The notes beneath the pieces were generated by a model that was not told where the DNA came from, made no database searches, and saw only the letters and a program-made list of their open reading frames with translations. A stretch of 64,000 nucleotides of DNA from Macrostomum hystrix (Eukaryota > Platyhelminthes > Macrostomidae), in contig CATNEN010000005.1 of assembly GCA_950097015.1 (NCBI GenBank), positions 124,001 to 188,000 on the forward strand, in the 5' to 3' direction. The translations under genes were made by a program, and so were the position numbers. Shown piece after piece: positions 11,281 through 24,877 of the stretch. Position 1 is the first letter of the stretch; each line of letters begins with the position of its first letter.

Positions 11281-14200
11281 CATGAAGGATCTATAGACAG
11301 ATTCTGACCATTAAGGATCTATAGACAGCTTCTGACCATGAAGGGATCTATAGACAGATTCCGACTATGAAGGATCTATAGACAGATTTCGACCATGAAG
11401 GATCTATTTGACAGATTTCGACCATGAAGGATCTATTAGACAGATTTCGACCATGAAGGATCTATAGACAGATTTCGACCATGAAGGATCTATTAGACAG
11501 ATTTCGACCATGAAGGATCTATAGACAGATTCCGACCATGAAGAATCTATAGACAGATTTCGACAATGAAGGATCTATAGACAGATTTCGACAATGAAGG
11601 ATCTATAGACAGATTTCGACCATGAAGGATCTATAGACAGATTTCGACAATGAAGGATCTATAGACAGATTTCGACCATGAAGGATCTATAGACAGATTT
11701 CGATAATGAAGGATCTATAGACAGATTCCGACCATGAAGGATCTATAGACAGATTTCGACTATGAAGGATCTATAGACAGATTTCGACTATGAAGGATTC
11801 CGACCATGAAGGATCTATAGACAGATTTCGACTATGAAGGATCTATAGACAGATTTCGACAATGAAGGATCTATAGACAGATTCCGACCATGAAGGATCT
11901 ATTAGACAGATTTCGACCACGAAGGATCTATAGACAGATTCTGACCATGAAGGATCTATTAGACAGATTTCGACCATGAAGGATCTATAGACAGATTCTG
12001 ACCATGAAGGATCTATAGACAGATTTCGACCATGAAAGATCCTATAGACAGATTCTGACCATGAACGATCTATTAGACAGATTTCGACCATGAAGGATCT
12101 ATAGACAGATTCTGACCATGAAGGATCTATTAGACAGATTTCGACCATGAAGGATCTATAGGCAGATTCTGACCATGAAGGATCTATTAGACAGATTTCG
12201 ACCATGAAGGATCTATAGACAGATTTCGACCATGAAGGATCTATAGGCAGATTCTGACCATGAAGGATCTATAGACAGATTTCGACTATGAAGGATCTAT
12301 AGGCAGATTCTGACCATGAAGGATCTATAGACAGATTTCGACCATGAAGGATCTATAGCCAGATTCTGACTATGAAGGATCTATTAGACAGATTTCGACC
12401 ATGAAGGATCTATAGGCAGATTCTGACCATGAAGGATCTATTAGACAGATTTTGACCATGAAGGATCTATAGACAGATTCCGACCATGAAGGATCTATAG
12501 ACAGATTTCGACTATGAAGGATCTATAGGCAGATTCTGACCATGAAGGATCTATAGACAGATTTCGACTATGAAGGATCTATAGGCAGATTCTGACCATG
12601 AAGGTCGATCTATAGGCAGATTCTGACCATGAAGGATCTATAGACAGATTCTGACCATGAAGGATCTATAGACAGATTCTGACCATGAAGGATCTATAGG
12701 CAGATTCTGACCATGAAGGATCTATAGACAGATTTCGACTATGAAGGATCTATAGGCAGATTCCGACCATGAAGGATCTATAGGCAGATTCTGACCATGA
12801 AGGATCTATAGACAGATTTCGACCATGAAGGATCTATAGGCAGATTCTGACCATGAAGGATCTATTAGACAGATTTCGACCATGAAGGATCTATAGGCAG
12901 ATTCTGACCATGAAGGATCTATAGACAGATTCTGACCATGAAGGATCTATAGACAGATTCTGACCATGAAGGATCTATAGACAGATTCTGACCATGAAGG
13001 ATCTATAGGCAGATTCTGACCATGAAGGATCTATTAGACAGATTTTGACCATGAAGGATCTATAGACAGATTCCGACCATGAAGGATCTATAGACAGATT
13101 TCGACTATGAAGGATCTATAGACAGATTTCGACAACGAAGGATCTATAGGCAGATTCTGACCATGAAGGATCTATTAGACAGATTTTGACCATGAAGGAT
13201 CTATAGACAGATTCCGACCATGAAGGATCTATAGACAGATTCTGACCATTAAGGATCTATAGACAGCTTCTGACCATGAAGGGATCTATAGACAGATTCC
13301 GACTATGAAGGATCTATAGACAGATTTCGACCATGAAGGATCTATTTGACAGATTTCGACCATGAAGGATCTATTAGACAGATTTCGACCATGAAGGATC
13401 TATAGACAGATTTCGACCATGAAGGATCTATTAGACAGATTTCGACCATGAAGGATCTATAGACAGATTCCGACCATGAAGAATCTATAGACAGATTTCG
13501 ACAATGAAGGATCTATAGACAGATTTCGACAATGAAGGATCTATAGACAGATTTCGACCATGAAGGATCTATAGACAGATTTCGACAATGAAGGATCTAT
13601 AGACAGATTTCGACCATGAAGGATCTATAGACAGATTTCGATAATGAAGGATCTATAGACAGATTCCGACCATGAAGGATCTATAGACAGATTTCGACTA
13701 TGAAGGATCTATAGACAGATTTCGACTATGAAGGATTCCGACCATGAAGGATCTATAGACAGATTTCGACTATGAAGGATCTATAGACAGATTTCGACAA
13801 TGAAGGATCTATAGACAGATTCCGACCATGAAGGATCTATTAGACAGATTTCGACCACGAAGGATCTATAGACAGATTCTGACCATGAAGGATCTATTAG
13901 ACAGATTTCGACCATGAAGGATCTATAGACAGATTCTGACCATGAAGGATCTATAGACAGATTTCGACCATGAAAGATCCTATAGACAGATTCTGACCAT
14001 GAACGATCTATTAGACAGATTTCGACCATGAAGGATCTATAGACAGATTCTGACCATGAAGGATCTATTAGACAGATTTCGACCATGAAGGATCTATAGG
14101 CAGATTCTGACCATGAAGGATCTATTAGACAGATTTCGACCATGAAGGATCTATAGACAGATTTCGACCATGAAGGATCTATAGGCAGATTCTGACCATG

Positions 14201-15235
14201 AAGGATCTATAGACAGATTTCGACTATGAAGGATCTATAGGCAGATTCTGACCATGAAGGATCTATAGACAGATTTCGACCATGAAGGATCTATAGCCAG
14301 ATTCTGACTATGAAGGATCTATTAGACAGATTTCGACCATGAAGGATCTATAGGCAGATTCTGACCATGAAGGATCTATTAGACAGATTTTGACCATGAA
14401 GGATCTATAGACAGATTCCGACCATGAAGGATCTATAGACAGATTTCGACTATGAAGGATCTATAGGCAGATTCTGACCATGAAGGATCTATAGACAGAT
14501 TTCGACTATGAAGGATCTATAGGCAGATTCTGACCATGAAGGTCGATCTATAGGCAGATTCTGACCATGAAGGATCTATAGACAGATTCTGACCATGAAG
14601 GATCTATAGACAGATTCTGACCATGAAGGATCTATAGGCAGATTCTGACCATGAAGGATCTATAGACAGATTTCGACTATGAAGGATCTATAGGCAGATT
14701 CCGACCATGAAGGATCTATAGGCAGATTCTGACCATGAAGGATCTATAGACAGATTTCGACCATGAAGGATCTATAGGCAGATTCTGACCATGAAGGATC
14801 TATTAGACAGATTTCGACCATGAAGGATCTATAGGCAGATTCTGACCATGAAGGATCTATAGACAGATTCTGACCATGAAGGATCTATAGACAGATTCTG
14901 ACCATGAAGGATCTATAGACAGATTCTGACCATGAAGGATCTATAGGCAGATTCTGACCATGAAGGATCTATTAGACAGATTTTGACCATGAAGGATCTA
15001 TAGACAGATTCCGACCATGAAGGATCTATAGACAGATTTCGACTATGAAGGATCTATAGACAGATTTCGACAACGAAGGATCTATAGGCAGATTCTGACC
15101 ATGAAGGATCTATTAGACAGATTTTGACCATGAAGGATCTATAGACAGATTCCGACCATGAAGGATCTATAGACAGATTTCGACTATGAAGGATCTATAG
15201 ACAGATTTCGACAACGAAGGATCTATAGGCAGATT
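11281..15235. repeat. 28/29-bp minisatellite with an exact 1,938-bp tandem duplication
   Basis: About 140 copies of a unit AGATTTCGACCATGAAGGAT + CTATAGAC, alternating with a 29-bp form (CTATTAGAC) and TTCTGACC/TTCCGACC variants. Idiosyncratic sites (TTAAGGATC then CTTCTGACC then AAGGGATC) occur at 11301 and again at 13239. Blocks 11301-13238 and 13239-15176 read as the same sequence wherever compared. Open frames at 11843-12205 and 13781-14143 (minus) encode identical repeat peptides and are not genes. Confidence 0.95.
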
Positions 15236-17244
15236 AGATCGTATAATTTAGATCATTAGACGCATTTATCTCACTCCAAAAATGTTTGCAGATGTGCTCA
15301 AATTTGCGATGCTTGAGATCGTCTAATATAAACTAGAATTAAAGAAACTTGCAAAAGTCGAGCAATTCCACAACTTTCCAGGGCTGTTTCCCAGGCCTAG
15401 ATTTTAGACAAACAATAAAATTTAACTTATTTTTTTGTCGGCTTTCAAGCGACTGTGTGACTTTCTGCAGTTTTTGCACTTTTTGCATTCGGTAGTTGTG
15501 ACTTGCTGATGTGTGAAAAGGCCATCGTGTTAGGGCTTAATACATGACACCTAGTCAAACATTGGGGGACGAGATGTACAGCTAGTGGTGTACAGATGTA
15601 CAGCAAAAATCATTTAAATTTTATTTTGCCAAAATCGACACGTTTTGCATTACTTAAACAAGTTAGTTTTTATTTTATAGAATGAAACAACATTGATTTA
15701 TTTATGGTCTAGATTTTGGATAATTAGACCGTAAAAATACATTGCACAAATTGTTATCAAATTGTTTATTCTGCATATTGGCCACTGAGTTTGTCTTCAA
15801 TTAAGGTCTAAGTCGCCTAACGGTTATCTATAATCATGAAGGCATTATAATAAAAATAGAAAAATAGAACGCAATGAACGAATAAAAAATCTGTTTTTTA
15901 TGGAATATAAAAAATAATTTCTATAAAAACAACATTATATCCCTTACAATGTTAAAGCTAAAAATGTAGCTTTTCTGTATACATGAAGTTCAATTATAAC
16001 GCTGTTTCCAGTTTGGCAACTGGTTTTGTTATTATCGTTGATCATTGGTCTTTGTTCGTTTATCAACATTAACCATTGTCCGATTGTTCATCGGCAGCAA
16101 AGAGTGTGAATACATGAAAACGTTTTTGTCGCTACTTTTACAACTTATGTACTAGTAAGTCCATAAGAATGTTTAATTATTCTAGATTTTATGAACATGG
16201 TACATTATTTAAACATGTCAAAATAATTTAAGAAACGCGGTCGAGTCAAGAAAAGGTAAAGTAATTGAAAAAGTTAGGACAAAAGTTTAAAACTAGAAAG
16301 GCACTCATGCAGGTAATTGGGTGCAAGTTAGGATGTATTTCTTTGTTTTCATAAGCAAAAACGCTTAAAGGTACATTAATTAGAACTTATATTAAGACTG
16401 GGACGGAATGGCATAACCTAGTAATAGGATTTTTTGTCTTGCAGTAGTGACCGAGTGCATTGAAACAAGACTAATATTTGCTTTGAAGTTTTTTATACAA
16501 TAAAACAGCATGATATGCATCTGCTTAATCTACTATAGCATCTAGACAGACAATATTGCATTTATTTGAGTTAGAAAAGAAATAAAAACCTACAATCTTG
16601 CTATATTAGGATATTATATTCTCTATTCATTCCGAAACTTCTGTAAATACGACTCGTATGTTTAAAATACTGTCGGTGAATATTAAACCCGGAAAAATAC
16701 ATTTGAAAATCCGGAAATGACTACGCAACTTAAATATACGACACTATATCCAGCTCGCATATTTGTGATGTCAATTTTCATTTTCGCTTGTAATTATTTA
16801 TATGTTAATATTAATTAAACTATTTACTTGGAGTCTATTCGAAATACTCTAAATTCAATCGTATGTGCAGCCGCGTGCTTTGATTTTGATTATTTAGACA
16901 ATTTCGTTTTCCGCTTATGTCAGAATAAAACAAAAGACCATGCAGTTTACCAAAAATCACGAGTTACATGACTTGGCAAACCTGTGACGACTTGTCAGTT
17001 GTCGATTCCAGTGCAGTCAAATCCAGTTGCGTTGCTCGACGACGATTGCCTTCAACGTAGATGTCGCGTCGGAAACGTCCGTGAGCCAGTGGGATGCTGT
17101 GAAGTGAAGGATTTGAAATTAAGACTTAGGGGTTTTTCGCTTTTAAACTATGGTGTGGAGTTCGATCCCTGAATCCCGACGTCCACGAGCGTAAACGAAC
17201 AAATTATATCCTTTACGCTGGTTTCAATGATGGGATATGCGATG
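15236..17244. other. AT-rich gene-free spacer
   Basis: About 2 kb between the 28-bp array and the 3' end of INPP5E. No conserved frame is seen. A tRNA-like scrap (GGAGTTCGATCCC near 17155) may be an old SINE remnant. Confidence 0.6.
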
Positions 17245-20200
17245 TTAATTTTTCGAGTATTTCGATCGTTTTAAAATGAGAGCAGGAAGACTTTTGTTAT
17301 AATTAAAGGCGAGCACACACTTGTCAATGCCTGGTCTGATCAGCGCATTGATGACAGCATAGACTGGCCGATGGTCGGAGCAGCGCAGCTCTGAGACGCT
17401 ATTGTAGGCTGTCACCCGGGCAGTGCCGGGGCGCCGGCATCGATAAAGAATTCGGTCCTGGAGAAGTTAATTTTGGTTCGTTAGCTGCTGATTAGTTAAT
17501 AATCCTTGTATACTAAAAAACTTTTTCGCATGACTTAACAGTTTTAAAAGCAATCTAATCATTAATTAAGAAACGAATACAATCGTTAAAATATTAAAAA
17601 AACTATCCAATAGTTTTACAAGCCCTATATTTATCCCTAGTGGAGTCGACCAATCCCAAGAATTATTCTCCAAACTGACAAGGAGTCCTGTAATCCAAAT
17701 ACTCCAAAAACTCCTAAAACAATTCTGTAATCCTTAGAACAATCCTGTAATCCTTAGAACAATCCTGTAATCCTTAGAACAATCCTGTAATCCTTAGAAC
17801 AATCCTGTAATCATTAGAACAATCCTGTAATCCTTAGAACAATCCTGTAATCCTTAGAACAGTCCTGTAATCCTTAGAACAATCCTGTAATCATTAGAAC
17901 AATCCTGTAATCCTTAGAACAATCCTGTAATCATTAGAACAATCCTGTAAAAGTCCTTAGAACAATCCTGTAATCGTTAGAACAATCCTGTAATCCATAG
18001 AACAATCCTGTAATCCCAAAAACATTTCTGTAATCCCAAAAAACAATCCTGTAATCCTTAGAAAAATCCTGTAATCATTAGAGCAACCCTGTAATCCTTA
18101 GAACGATCCTGTAATCCTTAGAACAATCCTGTGATCCCAAAACAATCCTGTAATCCAAAAAACAATCCTGTAATCCTTAGAACAATCTTGTAATCCTTAG
18201 AACAATCCTGTAATCCTTAGAACAATCTAGTAATCCTAAAAAAACTATTTAGTAATCCTAAAATACAATCATGTAAACCTAAAGCAATATTGTTATCCCA
18301 AGAATAATCCTTTAATCACTAGAATAATCCTTTAGTCCCTAAAAATCATGGTGTGCCTAGAAGGATAATGTAATCCAATGAATATTTATTACAATCTATA
18401 AAATAATTCTGTCACCCCGGAAAAAATCCTGAAATGACTAGAAAAATTCTAGCACTTAAAAATTATACTTGAATCACTAAATTAAACTTAGAAAACCATC
18501 AGATCGAGGAGTGCGAACCGGTGGATACGGAAATTCAGAAATCCCCATTTGATAAAAAATCCTAGTCTCTACGATAGCTGGAATGATTGATTTACTGCTG
18601 ACTCACAGTGTAGCTGGGAACCCTCTGCTTATTAGAAGTGTCGTACGTGTCTGTGTTTTTATCGAATTTGTAGGTTGGCGCGAAGCGAATGTCGCCTTCT
18701 AGAAAATTTTTGAAAATCTTCCCCTCAGCCTGGGCCATCTTCAATTCGTCGCCAGGGATGAGCGCTTCGGCGGCGTCGGCGGCTGCCGCTTCTGACGGAC
18801 TGGACGTTGACAATAGTCTGTCAACTCGTTGCCTATCGCCGAAGCCGATGCGCACGCGAAAATTCAAATCGCCAGACCAGATTGCGTAATCAAAGCGCTC
18901 GGTGACGTCATCGCCTGGTTTGTTTTCAAAATAAACGATTGTACTGTTAAATTTAAACAAATTTTATGTACATTATAACAAAAAAATCGGACGTGTTTTA
19001 AATGCTGAACTTAAATAAAAAAGTGATTGATTATAACTTAAGGAAATTTAATTCCAGAATTAAATTATATTTCACTCACTTTGCCTAACAGGTTTAGTAA
19101 ATTTCGGCAAATCCAATCGACTGATAATTTTCTGATAGTCGTGAATTCTTTTTTCAAAATTTGCGTCGTCATCTGCAATGGAAAACATTGTTAGACATGT
19201 TGTAAAATAACTGTTAGATAGAAAGTCAAATGACTGTTTAACAGGTTGTAAAATATACGCGTATGTTGGGCTATCTTAAACTATTAGCTATGTCGCAGTG
19301 GCAGTAATAACTCGAAATGTTAGTCTTAGAACTCACGTTTGAAATGCGAACTGATAAACAGCATTGAGGTGCCAAAAAGAGTGAAACAAATCGCTGCGCA
19401 ACCCTTTGTTGCCAGGGCGATCCGAGTCGAAATAACGCCTGTGTCAGGAACTAAAAATAATATTTAAAACATTGCATTTAGTACCATACTACTATTATAT
19501 GTTGAAATTAAGTAGCATAAGTATATTTTTTTCTTAAAATATAAGTACGTTTCGCTCACCAGAAACAAACCAAATCAGATCGCGTCTTAGAAAAATAGCC
19601 AATAGTAGAGCTTTATTACGGCAGCACTCGAACAGCACGTGATTTGGCCCGATTGTTGCTTGGCAACGAAGCAGAAGCTCTTTGCTATTCGAAGTTAGTT
19701 GAGTTACTTAAAGGTTACTTAAACCATATTCAATTCCCTAGACTATTGTACTTACATATCTGGGGTCACTTCTTGAAAGCACAGGGCGTAAATGTCGGGC
19801 ACGTGTTCCTGTTCCGGTGGGAAAAGCAGCGATTCCAGCGACCGAGGGTAAGCCTGAGAATATGAGGGGTTGAAAAAAAATGAAAATGTTTGACAAAACC
19901 GGCCGATAAATAGGAAACCTAACAGCCTGACAGGAAACCTACTAGTTTGACAGGAAACCTAACAGCCTGACAGGAAACCTACTAGTTTGACAGGAAACCT
20001 AACAGCCTGACAGGAAACCTACTAGTTTGACAGGAAACCTAACAGCCTGACAGGAAACCTACTAGTTTGACAGGAAACCTAACAGTCTAACAGTAAACCC
20101 ACTAGTCTAACAGTAAACCTACTAGTCTAACAGGAAATCACCTAGTCTAACAGGAAATCACCTAGTCTAACAGGAAATCACCTAGTCTAACAGGAAATCA

Positions 20201-21891
20201 CCTAGTCTAACAGGAAATCACCTAGTCTAACAGGAAATCACCTAGTCTAACAGGAAATCACCTAGTCTAACAGGAAATCACCTAGTCTAACAGGAAATCA
20301 CCTAGTCTAACAGGAAATCACCTAGTCTAACAGGAAATCACCTAGTCTAACAGGAAATCACCTAGTCTAACAAGCCAAATTTCGGCAACCTCCCGGCAAG
20401 AAGTTAAAGTCTGAACTCACATTTGAATTTAGCCCGGCCATATTCCAGGTGACGGCCATAATGTCGATGCGTCGTTCAGCAATTAACGCGTCTAGCTGAT
20501 CAGCGCCCAACAGTCCGTTGGCGCTTTGACTGCCGTGCAGAAATGTTCTACCGCGGACATCGCTAACCGGTATTTTGCGCATTGTTGAAGACGCATTCGA
20601 CGCTAATGAACTGCTGGATCCGCGCGTCTCTGTCGCCAGGTTTGCCAACGATACGGACGATTGAAACCGGCGCTGTTCCAGCCTACCCAGGCGATCGGAG
20701 CCCGAGTTATTATCCCAGGTGTTTAATCGATCAAGGCCAACGTCGGTATCGTCTGCGCTGGTTTTTGAGGCTGCCACTGTTGCCGCTAGCACGTCTGACG
20801 ACTCGGCGGTTGAAGCTAAGTCCTGGTGAATGTTGATTTTAGTGGTTCACGTGTCTATGCTAAAAGTAATCGTTACTTGTTGATTACACCTGTCCCAATT
20901 GGGCCAGATGTGCAGCCGACCGCACAGCCGCAGCTATTTCGCGGCGCATCTGAGGGCTGCGTACGGCTGTTCAGTCCATGGACTGGTATCGAGGCCACAC
21001 CCACCCTCAATTATTCTAGCTAATGCAGAGTTAAGCGACACAGATTGTTCAAGCGGAGTCGGGAATCGAACCCCCGACGTCCAAGTCGTTAGTCAGACGC
21101 TCTAGAAGCTTGGCTATAACCCTATAAAAAATTCAATAACTATTTGGGATCAGTAGCTCAAAATATGATTACTGAATAAAGGTGCAAAGAATCTACAATT
21201 AACCAATCAAGGACAGATCTACAGCAAGTAGCTAGATCAGTCCATGGACTGGGGACTGTCAAATGCCTAGCTAAATTTCTACCCCAGCAAATGCTGGTAA
21301 CAATTTTCCAACTAAGACTCAGTATAGAAAAAAGTGATTATAAGTAAATTGGTAGGCAGAAAGCAGTTATGTACTCCCACAGGTGCTATATGTACATCTG
21401 TCTCATTGTCAGGCAGTGTAAACTTTCGTTGGGCCTGTTGAGTTAACCTTCTTTTTCTTCGGCTGCACCCAATTTAGTGACTCAAAGGGACATTTGGATA
21501 AATTAATAAAATAATTCAGTATTTAGTATCACCTGCGTGCTGAGACTTCGCTTAATGCCGCTTAGCCTGATGCTGCCAGCTTCGGGCAATATCTGCTGCT
21601 GAATTCCTTGCTCCTGACGGCGACTAACCAGTCTGCTGCTGCCGCCATTGCCGCCGCTTCCAGTCGAGGAAGACTTCGGAGCCGGCGGCGGTAAGCCGGC
21701 ATCAGCAGGCATTGCCCTGCCAGGCGACTTCAAAGTATCGCCTCCGCCTGTACTGCGAAGACTGGCGTTGGATGCCGTGGGTGACGCGATCAAGCCCCGC
21801 TGCTCGGCTAGGCGAGACAGGCCCGAGCGGCGTCGCCGACTGGAGCGAGGTGTTTCGTCATCCGCCTCGACAAAGGAAGCGCTGGACATGT
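17245..21891 (-). CDS. INPP5E: Inositol polyphosphate-5-phosphatase E, at least 8 exons
   Basis: Exons (minus): from about 21891 to 21533, then 20822-20421, 19853-19756, 19684-19560, 19450-19337, 19172-19080, 18914-18607, 17457-17245. The last seven total 1353 nt and their phases fit. Seen: LLGADQLDALI followed by VTWNMAG, an INPP5E-type lead-in to the catalytic domain; FLRRDLIWFVS; SSHFK; the catalytic WSGDLNFR; PTYKFD...KQRVPSYT joined to DRIL; and CSDHRPV. Known: the family removes the 5-phosphate of PI(4,5)P2 and PI(3,4,5)P3, and INPP5E sets ciliary membrane lipid composition. The N-terminal region is low-complexity Ser/Arg/Gly. The start is uncertain: ATG at 21891 is used, but an acceptor-like TCTCTCAACAG just upstream leaves room for more 5' exons. 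The protein ends LKRSKYSKN with no CaaX box, unlike vertebrate INPP5E. Two introns carry minisatellites. Confidence 0.9.
17690..18340. repeat. 20-bp minisatellite in last INPP5E intron
   Basis: About 30 copies of AATCCTGTAATCCTTAGAAC, degenerating to the right. It occupies most of intron 17458-18606. On the gene's (minus) strand each unit contains ATTACAGG and TTCTAAGG, i.e. acceptor-like AG contexts. Confidence 0.95.
19905..20375. repeat. Two-part 20-bp minisatellite in INPP5E intron
   Basis: The left part alternates AGGAAACCTACTAGTTTGAC and AGGAAACCTAACAGCCTGAC, a 40-bp dimer. The right part is nearly perfect copies of CTAGTCTAACAGGAAATCAC, about 13 in a row. It lies in the intron between exons 20421-20822 and 19756-19853. 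On the gene strand the right unit reads GTGATTTCCTGTTAGACTAG, starting with GT and ending with AG. Confidence 0.95.
20890..21122 (-). mobile_element. tRNA-derived SINE (truncated)
   Basis: Read on the minus strand it begins with a tRNA-like head: A-box TAGCCAAGCTTCTAGAGCG and a perfect B-box GGTTCGATTCC. A body shared with 46340-46600 follows (CCAGTCCATGGACTGAACAG; GCGCCGCG.AATAGC.GCGG). It lies in an INPP5E intron. A further body fragment with the palindrome CAGTCCATGGACTG is at 21237-21305. Confidence 0.75.
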
Positions 21892-21899
21892 GGCCGGCC

Positions 21900-23623
21900 A
21901 ATAGCTGCTTGCTTTTCGTCGACTTATTATTGATAATATTACGGCTGTTGAGAGAGAATAAGCAATTTTTTCCTGGTATTTTTTAATGTTTACAATTGAC
22001 AGATCTAGATCGATAGACAACTTCAGCAGAGGCAATGGATTAAAAAAATTTTTTTTTAATTTTTAAAGTAAAATAGAATTAAAGATAAAATTTTTAGTAC
22101 TTTTTTTAATAATATGTCACGTATTCGTCTATTATAATGATTAAAATTTAATATTGTATAAATTGTATTGTATAAATAATAACTAAAACTATAAGTATTG
22201 CACATATATATACATTATATTAATCCTTGTGTACCTGTTTCTAGGCAGTTTCTTTCTGCCGTTTTTATAGCGTGTTAATATAAGTATACTTTAGAAATAA
22301 TATGCTGCGTGCGCCAGTGCCACTGTATTACATTAGCTTCTGTATTACCATAATATTTATCCATTTAGTAAGTCTAGTTTATCAATAAAGTGCGATTCCA
22401 TTTGATCACAGTAATGTGTGCAAAGTTAAGTATATAAAACTGGTTGAAATTTGCATTATTTAACAAAAAATAAAAGCTAGTAAGTATGATTGATTTCGCA
22501 AGCTAATAGAATTCAATTTTTGGCACAGCATTTAAACTGCTTAAAAAATGACAAAAATGTGGCCTTCTAACCTAAACCAAATCAGCGCGTCCTAATCAAG
22601 TATTTTAGTCAATTCAAAAGTGAAAAAATATCTGTATAAAATTTTTTAGGATTTTCATGTAAAAAACTAGTAATATTATTTTTTCTACAACTAACATTTA
22701 ATTTGTTACTTTTTGTTTGACTACTTCTCATGTCATCGTACACCGTTTCGCTTTTTTAAATATTGTTCAAGTTTTACTGACCCCGATGACTTCAAATGAA
22801 AATGAAAGTTTTCTTCAACAGATTGTCAGCCTCGTTTCAAATGCGATAACGGCTGTGGTCGTTGCATTAAAAATTCATTTGTTTTAAGTTCAAAGAATGA
22901 AATAATGAGAGAAAAACTACAAGAAAAGAGCCTTGTGGTTGTGGCAATAAACCTTAAGCTTGAAATTTTGTGTATCCTTACAAAACACTAGACGTGGTAA
23001 ATATAGAGGCAAATTAAAGCCGCTGAGCTAACTGGCTTTATTTATTTTTTGTATTTAACGTTTGCCTTCGCTTAAGAAGGCGTCTTTAATAGCAATTGCC
23101 AAATAGGATAGCTAATAATGATTCCTTTAGTTATCTGCAAAAGATTGCATTTCCGTGCCGTAACTCTTATTTCTAAGTTAAAATGCTATTTGTATCCATT
23201 TATTTCAATGCTCATTAAAAATTAAGACAGTTTATAAGAACAAATTTTTATGCACTGTTAAAAATAAAAACTTGTTTCAATATTTGAAGAAAAATCACAG
23301 TTAACAATGCATTTGTTCCATAGGGCCTAAGTAAACATGCATTTTGTCAAATTAAAATGCTTTAAACCTTTTTACTATTTTCTTTTATTTATTAAGTAAG
23401 GCGTCTTTTACTAATATCAGCTCTCTCTATTATTTTTTTCTATTTTTATTTTTCAAAACCTTTCAGGAGACCCTTTTTGTTATTCAACAACTGAAAAACT
23501 AGACATAGTAGACATATAGCTCATTGATGTATTGGTAAGTACAAATTGCAGTGGCTATGCAAACACATATCTAACAACCTACAACTAAATTTGCATTAAC
23601 CTATCATAAAAAGTCATTGCACA
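21900..23623. other. AT-rich spacer upstream of INPP5E
   Basis: No conserved coding sequence, RNA gene or array is seen. Long A/T runs. It may include the promoter and 5' non-coding exons of INPP5E. Confidence 0.5.
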
Positions 23624-24877
23624 TCTATGTATATAAAAGTGAAAACTCTGTCTGTCTGTCTGTGTGCAACCTTTTGTCTTTATAGACGCCGAAACCGCTC
23701 AACCAAATCGCACCAAACTTTGCACATACCTAAAACCACCTACGCTGAGTGCAATAGGCTACTCAAATTCCCGAAAAATCATTTCCTTCCTGCTCAAAAG
23801 TGCAAAAAACTGCTCAAAAATCGTCAAAAAATCACTCAATTCGACATATCGTCGCCCCACTTTGTCAGATTTTCTCCAAATTTGATCCTCTTACACTTTA
23901 CATGTTTTCCAACAATGCTGTCAATTTTGAATATCTCTACTCAATCCAGAGCAAAGCTGCATCATCTCAAAGTGAGTCACTTTTTGTTTTCCGAGGACAG
24001 CCACCCCAACTCCCCTCCGCCACTCTGCGGGCCAAATTTTATTACAGCCACCCCCTCCCTTCCCCGGGCGCCGAAGCCCCAGACTGTACATTGTATTTCA
24101 AGCCGTGAATGTACACAGCCCAAACCCCTAGACTGTCTACTGGCCCCCAAGCAGCACTGAGACTGAGTGCGGTGAGTGCGGTGGCGTCCCAGTGCGCAGG
24201 GCTCTCCGGTCAATATTTCTCTCCAGCCAGCCTGGGATAGAAGAAAGAGAGAGGCTGGCGTTGACTGGCTGTCAGAGAGGGCAATTCTGTGTCCTAGAAA
24301 TGATGCCGCCAACGAAATTAACTACCAACTGCTTCAGGAGTTGCCAGGTGCAGTTTTCACCTACAAGTCAATTGATACAACGTTGACTGATGACACCGCT
24401 GTGGAGTATCCTGTTGAGTTTCTGAACTCTCTAGATCCTCCTGGAACTCCATCGCACAACTTGCAGCTGAAAGTTGGGGCACCAATTATGCTCCTCCGCA
24501 ACCTGAATGCGCCAAGGCTGTGTAACGGCACCAGACTGATAGTCAGGCGGCTCTTCCCACACGTGATTGAGGCCACGATAATGACTGGATCTGGCAGAGG
24601 AGAGTCTGTGTTCGTTCCCCGGATTCCAATTATCCCCACGGACCTGCCATTTCAGTTCAAGCGACTGCAGTTCCCTGTGAGAGTGTGCTTTGCGATGACT
24701 ATTAACAAGGCTCAGGGACAGTCGCTGAAGGTGGCTGGCATCAACCTGGAGACTCCTTGCTTCTCGCATGGGCAGCTTTATGTTGCCTGCTCCCGTGTTG
24801 GAACTCCAGCTGGCCTATTCATTTTCGCACCAAGGGGAAGAACGAAGAATGTGGTGTATCCCCAGGCCTTGAGGTGA
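23624..24877 (+). mobile_element. Helitron remnant: 5' end plus C-terminal PIF1-like helicase
   Basis: The left end (A followed by TCTATGTATATAAAAGTG, then a CTGTCTG run and GACGCCGAAACCGCTCAACC) has the look of Helitron 5' termini and leader. The helicase frame is intact from about 24176 to 24877: LSERAILCPRNDAANEIN, LKVGAPIMLLRNLN, LCNGTRL, PVRVCFAMTINKAQGQS, and YVACSRV, which match the C-terminal (superfamily 1, motifs V and VI) part of Helitron Rep-helicases. The Rep domain, Walker A and Walker B are absent, so the copy is internally deleted and non-autonomous. No convincing CTAG-type 3' end with hairpin was found, so the right limit is only the end of the helicase. Confidence 0.8.

Noticed and set aside
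21050-21122. A genuine tRNA gene on the minus strand
   Set aside because: Same SINE head with a diverged cloverleaf and no acceptor-stem pairing.
23627-24160. A 177-codon frame in the Helitron leader
   Set aside because: The sequence looks like the non-coding 5' region of Helitrons, and competing frames overlap it.
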